64,000 nucleotides of DNA from assembly GCF_902859705.1 (NCBI RefSeq), contig NZ_CADIJO010000003.1:124001-188000 (forward strand), given 5' to 3'. This stretch comes from Achromobacter deleyi. Its GTDB lineage: Bacteria > Pseudomonadota > Gammaproteobacteria > Burkholderiales > Burkholderiaceae_B. This document shows, one piece after another, positions 60,945-64,000 of this stretch. The notes under the pieces were generated by a model. It did no database searches and had not been told where the DNA came from. It was given only the letters and a program-made list of their open reading frames with translations. Numbering within the stretch: position 1 is the stretch's first letter; every line of letters begins with the position of its first letter. The position numbers were made by a program, and so were the translations under genes.

Positions 60945-61285
60945 TTCTCGACGATTGATGCCTGAATGGCGTTAGACGGTCTTTTCCAGTGTACCTACCA
61001 TCCTGGCCAACCTGTCTGATTCCCCTGTTGGCCTGTCCGATTCATGTCTGCCCGCCCGACCGTCGCCCCCACCCGTTCCGCCCTGCGCGGATCGGTCACG
61101 GCCGCCGTGGCCGGGCACGGACAGCGTGCCGCGCTACGACTAGCGCGCGGTTGCCGGGCCTTGCGCCCCGTGGCCGCCCGGCAGCCCCGGGCCCTCTGAC
61201 GGGCCCGTTCGCCACCTCCCTTGCCCGACCGCCGCAGACCGGCGGCCCACACACGCCGCGCTCTCCTGCGCGGCCGGAGGTTTGC
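60945..61285. promoter_or_regulatory. 341-base control region between araC-type gene and leuA fragment
   Basis: No gene is supported. CCTGTCTGATTC (61011-61022) and CCTGTCCGATTC (61032-61043) form a direct repeat with a 21-base period (two helical turns), the geometry of AraC-type half sites. GGCCAAC and GTTGGCC bracket the first unit. GGAGG at the right end serves the leuA start. The rest is GC-rich and featureless. Confidence 0.45.
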
Positions 61286-62323
61286 ATGCTTGACCATCCC
61301 CAACACAAATACCGCCCTGTCCAACCCTTCACGCACGACTACGCCCAGCGCACCTGGCCCAGCCGGCGCCTGCAAGCGCCGCCCGTGTGGATGAGCACCG
61401 ATATGCGCGACGGCAACCAGGCCCTGATCGAACCGATGGACGCGGCCCGCAAGCTGCGCTTCTTCGAGCAACTGGTGGCCGTGGGACTCAAGGAAATCGA
61501 GGTGGCCTTTCCGTCGGCCTCGGACACCGACTTCAATTTCGTGCGCAAGCTGATCGAAGAGCGGCGCATTCCGGACGACGTCACCATTGAAGTGCTGACG
61601 CAATCGCGACCCGACCTGATCGCCCGCACCTTCGAGGCGCTGCGCGGCGCGCCCCGCGCCATCGTGCACCTGTACAACCCCATCGCGCCGCAGTGGCGTC
61701 GCATCGTCTTCGGCATGAGCCGCGCCGAGATCAAGGAGATCGCCCTGGCCGGCACGCGCCAGATCCGTGCGCTGGCCGATGCGCACCCGGACACGGCGTG
61801 GACCTACGAGTATTCGCCCGAGACCTTCAGCCTGGCCGAACTGGATTTCGCGCTGGAGGTCTGCGATGCGGTCAGCGCCATCTGGGGGCCCACGCCCGAA
61901 CGCAAGATGATCATCAACCTTCCGTCCACCGTGGAATGCAGCAGCGCCAACGTCTATGCGGACCAGATCGAATGGATGCACCGGCACCTGGCGCGGCGCG
62001 ACAGCATCGTGCTGAGCGTGCATCCGCACAATGATCGCGGCACCGCCGTGGCCTCGGCTGAACTGGCGGTGCTGGCCGGCGCCGACCGCGTGGAAGGCTG
62101 CCTGTTCGGCAACGGCGAACGCACCGGCAACGTCGACCTGGTGACGCTGGCCATGAACCTGGACAGGCAAGGCATCGCCAGCGGCCTGGACTTCACCGAC
62201 ATGGCGGCCGTGCGCGATTGTGTCGAGGCCTGCAACCAGTTGCCGGTGGACGTATTCCACCCCTATGCGTTCAGCGCCGCAGCGCCAGCAAGGCCTCTTG
62301 CAGGTGCCGCAAGCCCCGGCTGA
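61286..62323 (+). pseudogene. leuA: 2-Isopropylmalate synthase, 3'-truncated
   Basis: 345 residues, while enzymes with this N-terminus (LeuA2 type) are about 550-570. The start is firm: GGAGG seven bases before the ATG. The TIM-barrel half is well preserved: DMRDGNQAL with catalytic Arg41 and metal-ligand Asp42, and His246/His248 in SVHPHNDRG. After [12 protein letters not shown] (about residue 327) homology stops; the last ~18 residues are read from the antisense of the convergent LysR gene. The linker, CoA-pocket subdomain and leucine-sensing domain are therefore gone, presumably by a deletion near 62265. It is probably inactive; a reduced function cannot be excluded. Confidence 0.82.
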
Positions 62324-63161
62324 GCGGCTTGTCGCGGCGCACGACGATGGCCAGCGTGCGTGACAGGCGCGGCGTCAACGACCGCACGACCAAGGCACTG
62401 CGCTGGCCCGCGCCTGACACCGCCAGCCTGGGCAGCACCGCGCAGCCCAGGCCGGCGGCCACGATTTCCTTCATGGCCTCGGTGCTGCCCAGTTCCATCA
62501 CCGGCTTGGCCGCCACGCCTGCGGCTTCGAACCAGTCGTCCACCAGCCGGCGGGTGCGCGCCCCCGGTTCGAACAGCACCAGCGGCAGCGCGGCCAAGGC
62601 CTGCGGCGTAGCCGTATCGGGAATGGCCAGCGCGCCGCGGACGGGAAAGATCGCCACGAACTCGTCTTCGAGTACCGGCGTGGCCTCGATCATGCGGCCC
62701 GGCGCCGGCAGCGTCACCAGGCCGATGTCCAGCGTATTGTTTTCCAGACCTCGCAGCATGTCGGCGGTGTTGCCGGTGCTGGCCACCACGTCCAGCGCCG
62801 GAAAACGGCGCCGCAGGTCGGCCAGCAACGGCGGCAACAAGTAGGTGCAGGCGGTGGCGCCGGTGCCCAGGCGCACCCGGCCCGTCACCTGGGAGGCATG
62901 CGCCGTCATGGCCTGTTCGGCCTGCGTCAGCGCAGCGTCGATGGCGCGGATGTGGGTCAGCAATTCCAGCCCGGCGGCGGTGGGACCCGCGCGGCGGCCC
63001 ACACGTTCGACCAGCTTCAGGCCGAAGCGGCGTTCCAGCTGGCGCACCTGCAGGCTGACCGCTGGCTGCGTGATGCCGCCGCGCTCGGCGGCGGCCGAAA
63101 AGCTGCCCAGTTCGATGACCTGCGCAAAGGTGCGCAGGGCGTCCAGGTTCAGTCCCCGCAT
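62271..63161 (-). CDS. LysR-family transcriptional regulator
   Basis: 296 residues. The start is the ATG of [12 protein letters not shown] with CGGAG upstream. Helix-turn-helix: [20 protein letters not shown] and [20 protein letters not shown], ending [15 protein letters not shown]. Effector domain: [46 protein letters not shown]. Divergent from the acetyltransferase gene with a site-rich intergenic region, so it likely regulates that gene and the MFS gene coupled to it. Its 3' end overlaps the leuA fragment by 53 bases. Confidence 0.88.
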   Translation of the reverse strand: MRGLNLDALRTFAQVIELGSFSAAAERGGITQPAVSLQVRQLERRFGLKLVERVGRRAGPTAAGLELLTHIRAIDAALTQAEQAMTAHASQVTGRVRLGTGATACTYLLPPLLADLRRRFPALDVVASTGNTADMLRGLENNTLDIGLVTLPAPGRMIEATPVLEDEFVAIFPVRGALAIPDTATPQALAALPLVLFEPGARTRRLVDDWFEAAGVAAKPVMELGSTEAMKEIVAAGLGCAVLPRLAVSGAGQRSALVVRSLTPRLSRTLAIVVRRDKPLSRGLRHLQEALLALRR

Positions 63162-63227
63162 GTGCCCGCTCCGTGAGATTTCCCGGCCCCGTGCCGTGCC
63201 CCATGGCGACCGGTCAAGGGTCGGCAA

Positions 63228-63278
63228 AAACCAAAGTTTTACTTATGATTTTCATAATAAACCAAAGCTTTATTTATG
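63228..63278. promoter_or_regulatory. Divergent LysR operator with two direct repeats and a dyad
   Basis: AAACCAAAG followed by a TTTA-N-TTATG tail occurs twice (63228-63247 and 63259-63278), a 31-base period of about three helical turns. Between and overlapping them is the perfect dyad TTATGA-TTT-TCATAA (63243-63257). The AT-rich block stands between the LysR and acetyltransferase genes. Confidence 0.6.
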
Positions 63279-63359
63279 CATGGCGTTGCGCCACACTGGC
63301 GGCTGCTTGTCCCGCCTGCATGGCGATTTGCCTGCCCACCCTTTTCGCATTCCGTTTCC

Positions 63360-63905
63360 ATGTCGCAACCCGCCCCCACCGTCCTGATCCGCGATAGCGC
63401 GGAAGCCGACCTGCCCGCCATCAAGGCCATCTACGCGCACCACGTGCAGCACGGCACCGCGTCATTCGAACTGGACCCGCCGTCCATTGCCGAAATGCGC
63501 CAGCGGCGCGCCGGCATCCTGGAAAAGGAAATGCCCTACCTGGTGGCCGAGATCAACGGCGAAGTCGTGGGCTATGCCTACGTCACCGCCTACCGTCCGC
63601 GCCCGGCTTATCGCCACACCGTCGAAGACTCCGTCTACGTCAAGGCCGGCCGCGCCGGCCTGGGCATCGGCGGCAAGCTGCTGGCCGCGCTGATCGACCG
63701 CTGCACCGCGGCCGGCTGGCGCCAGATGCTGGCGGTGGTGGGCGACAGCCGCAACGCCGCCTCGCTGGCGGTGCATGCGCGCCAGGGCTTTCATCCGGTC
63801 GGCACGCTGCGGTCGGTGGGCCACAAGCATGGCGAATGGCGCGACACGGTGCTGATGCAACGCGCGCTGGGCGAGGGCGACGCGACGCCGCCGCAACGCC
63901 CGTGA
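63360..63905 (+). CDS. GNAT N-acetyltransferase (phosphinothricin/methionine sulfone acetyltransferase-like)
   Basis: 181 residues. Pattern of the Pat/Bar/MddA group: VLIRDSAEADLPAIKAIYAH, HVQHGTASFELDPPS, VAEINGEVVGYAYVTAYRPR, and the acetyl-CoA loop AGRAGLGIGGKLLAALID (a Q/R-x-x-G-x-G/A variant). The C-terminal half ends FHPVGTLRSVGHKHGEWRDT. It acetylates the amino group of an amino-acid analogue. The start is the ATG opening SQPAPTVLI; no strong ribosome-binding site is seen. The stop overlaps the GTG of the next gene. Confidence 0.86.
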   Translation: MSQPAPTVLIRDSAEADLPAIKAIYAHHVQHGTASFELDPPSIAEMRQRRAGILEKEMPYLVAEINGEVVGYAYVTAYRPRPAYRHTVEDSVYVKAGRAGLGIGGKLLAALIDRCTAAGWRQMLAVVGDSRNAASLAVHARQGFHPVGTLRSVGHKHGEWRDTVLMQRALGEGDATPPQRP

Positions 63906-64000
63906 TCGCCCCGCGGGCCATCGTCTGCCTGGGGCTGACCCAACTGGTCGGCTGGGGCGTCACCTTCTACCTGATCGGCGCGCTGGGCCCGGACATGGCC
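63902..64000 (+). CDS. MFS transporter, N-terminal fragment
   Basis: Partial: the first 33 residues before the window edge, starting with GTG in a GTGA overlap with the acetyltransferase stop. IAPRAIVCLGLTQLVGWGVT and FYLIGALGPDMA look like helix 1 of an MFS carrier. Coupling to the acetyltransferase suggests export or uptake of a related compound. Confidence 0.6.
   Translation, partial: MIAPRAIVCLGLTQLVGWGVTFYLIGALGPDMA

Noticed and set aside
1-64000. tRNA, rRNA, riboswitch or phage attachment sites
   Set aside because: I scanned intergenic gaps for tRNA-like ends, rRNA words and conserved riboswitch cores and saw none that I could support.

Overview
The window is high-GC, densely coded bacterial chromosome, with strongly C/G-ending codons and many LysR, IclR, GntR, PadR and AraC regulators beside transporters and catabolic enzymes. 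This style, together with a MexEF-OprN-like efflux operon and the mix of families, points to a betaproteobacterium of the Alcaligenaceae, most likely Achromobacter or a close Bordetella relative. That assignment is inference from gene content. I saw no rRNA, tRNA, CRISPR array, prophage or intact insertion sequence.

Left part (1-20.6 kb): the tail of a class I fumarase/tartrate dehydratase; an SRPBCC protein; an MFS carrier; a divergent sensor kinase/LuxR-type response regulator pair; an ECF-like sigma factor followed by two very large, translationally coupled, exported WG-repeat paralogues; an isocitrate-lyase-superfamily enzyme with a divergent LysR; a siderophore-interacting ferric reductase next to a His-rich PadR regulator (an NfeF/NfeR-like pair); an EamA exporter; an XRE/MmyB regulator divergent from a 14-TM MFS pump; and proC with an FMN-dependent 2-hydroxyacid dehydrogenase.

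Middle part (20.8-42.4 kb): a catabolic operon with an FAD D-2-hydroxyacid dehydrogenase, a PotD/PotA/fused PotB-PotC ABC importer and a DapA-family lyase, with an IclR regulator and a PhyH dioxygenase downstream; an AI-2E family membrane protein; a LysR gene divergent from a complete RND efflux operon (adaptor, pump, outer-membrane lipoprotein); then ThpR/LigT, a 5'(3')-deoxyribonucleotidase and a SAF-domain oxidoreductase.

Right part (42.4-64 kb): a GntR/FCD regulator and an SDR face an eleven-gene operon that runs from 44.3 to 56.5 kb. It contains an AroE-like dehydrogenase, a branched-chain-amino-acid-type ABC importer (LivKHMGF), a second SDR, a fused E1 alpha-beta 2-oxoacid dehydrogenase, a VOC protein, E2 and E3. 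The set looks like import plus oxidative C-C cleavage of an unidentified hydroxy/oxo compound. After it come a LysR gene, ilvD, an AraC regulator divergent from a truncated leuA, a LysR gene, a GNAT acetyltransferase and the start of an MFS gene.

The most unusual feature is a composite intergenic repeat of about 0.8-0.9 kb, present complete at 27.2-28.1 kb (+) and 38.9-39.7 kb (-) and truncated at 57.6-58.1 kb (+). Its ends are long stem-loops with a conserved core. The stem sequences differ between copies, yet both arms change together so that pairing is kept. I do not recognise this element as any described repeat family.
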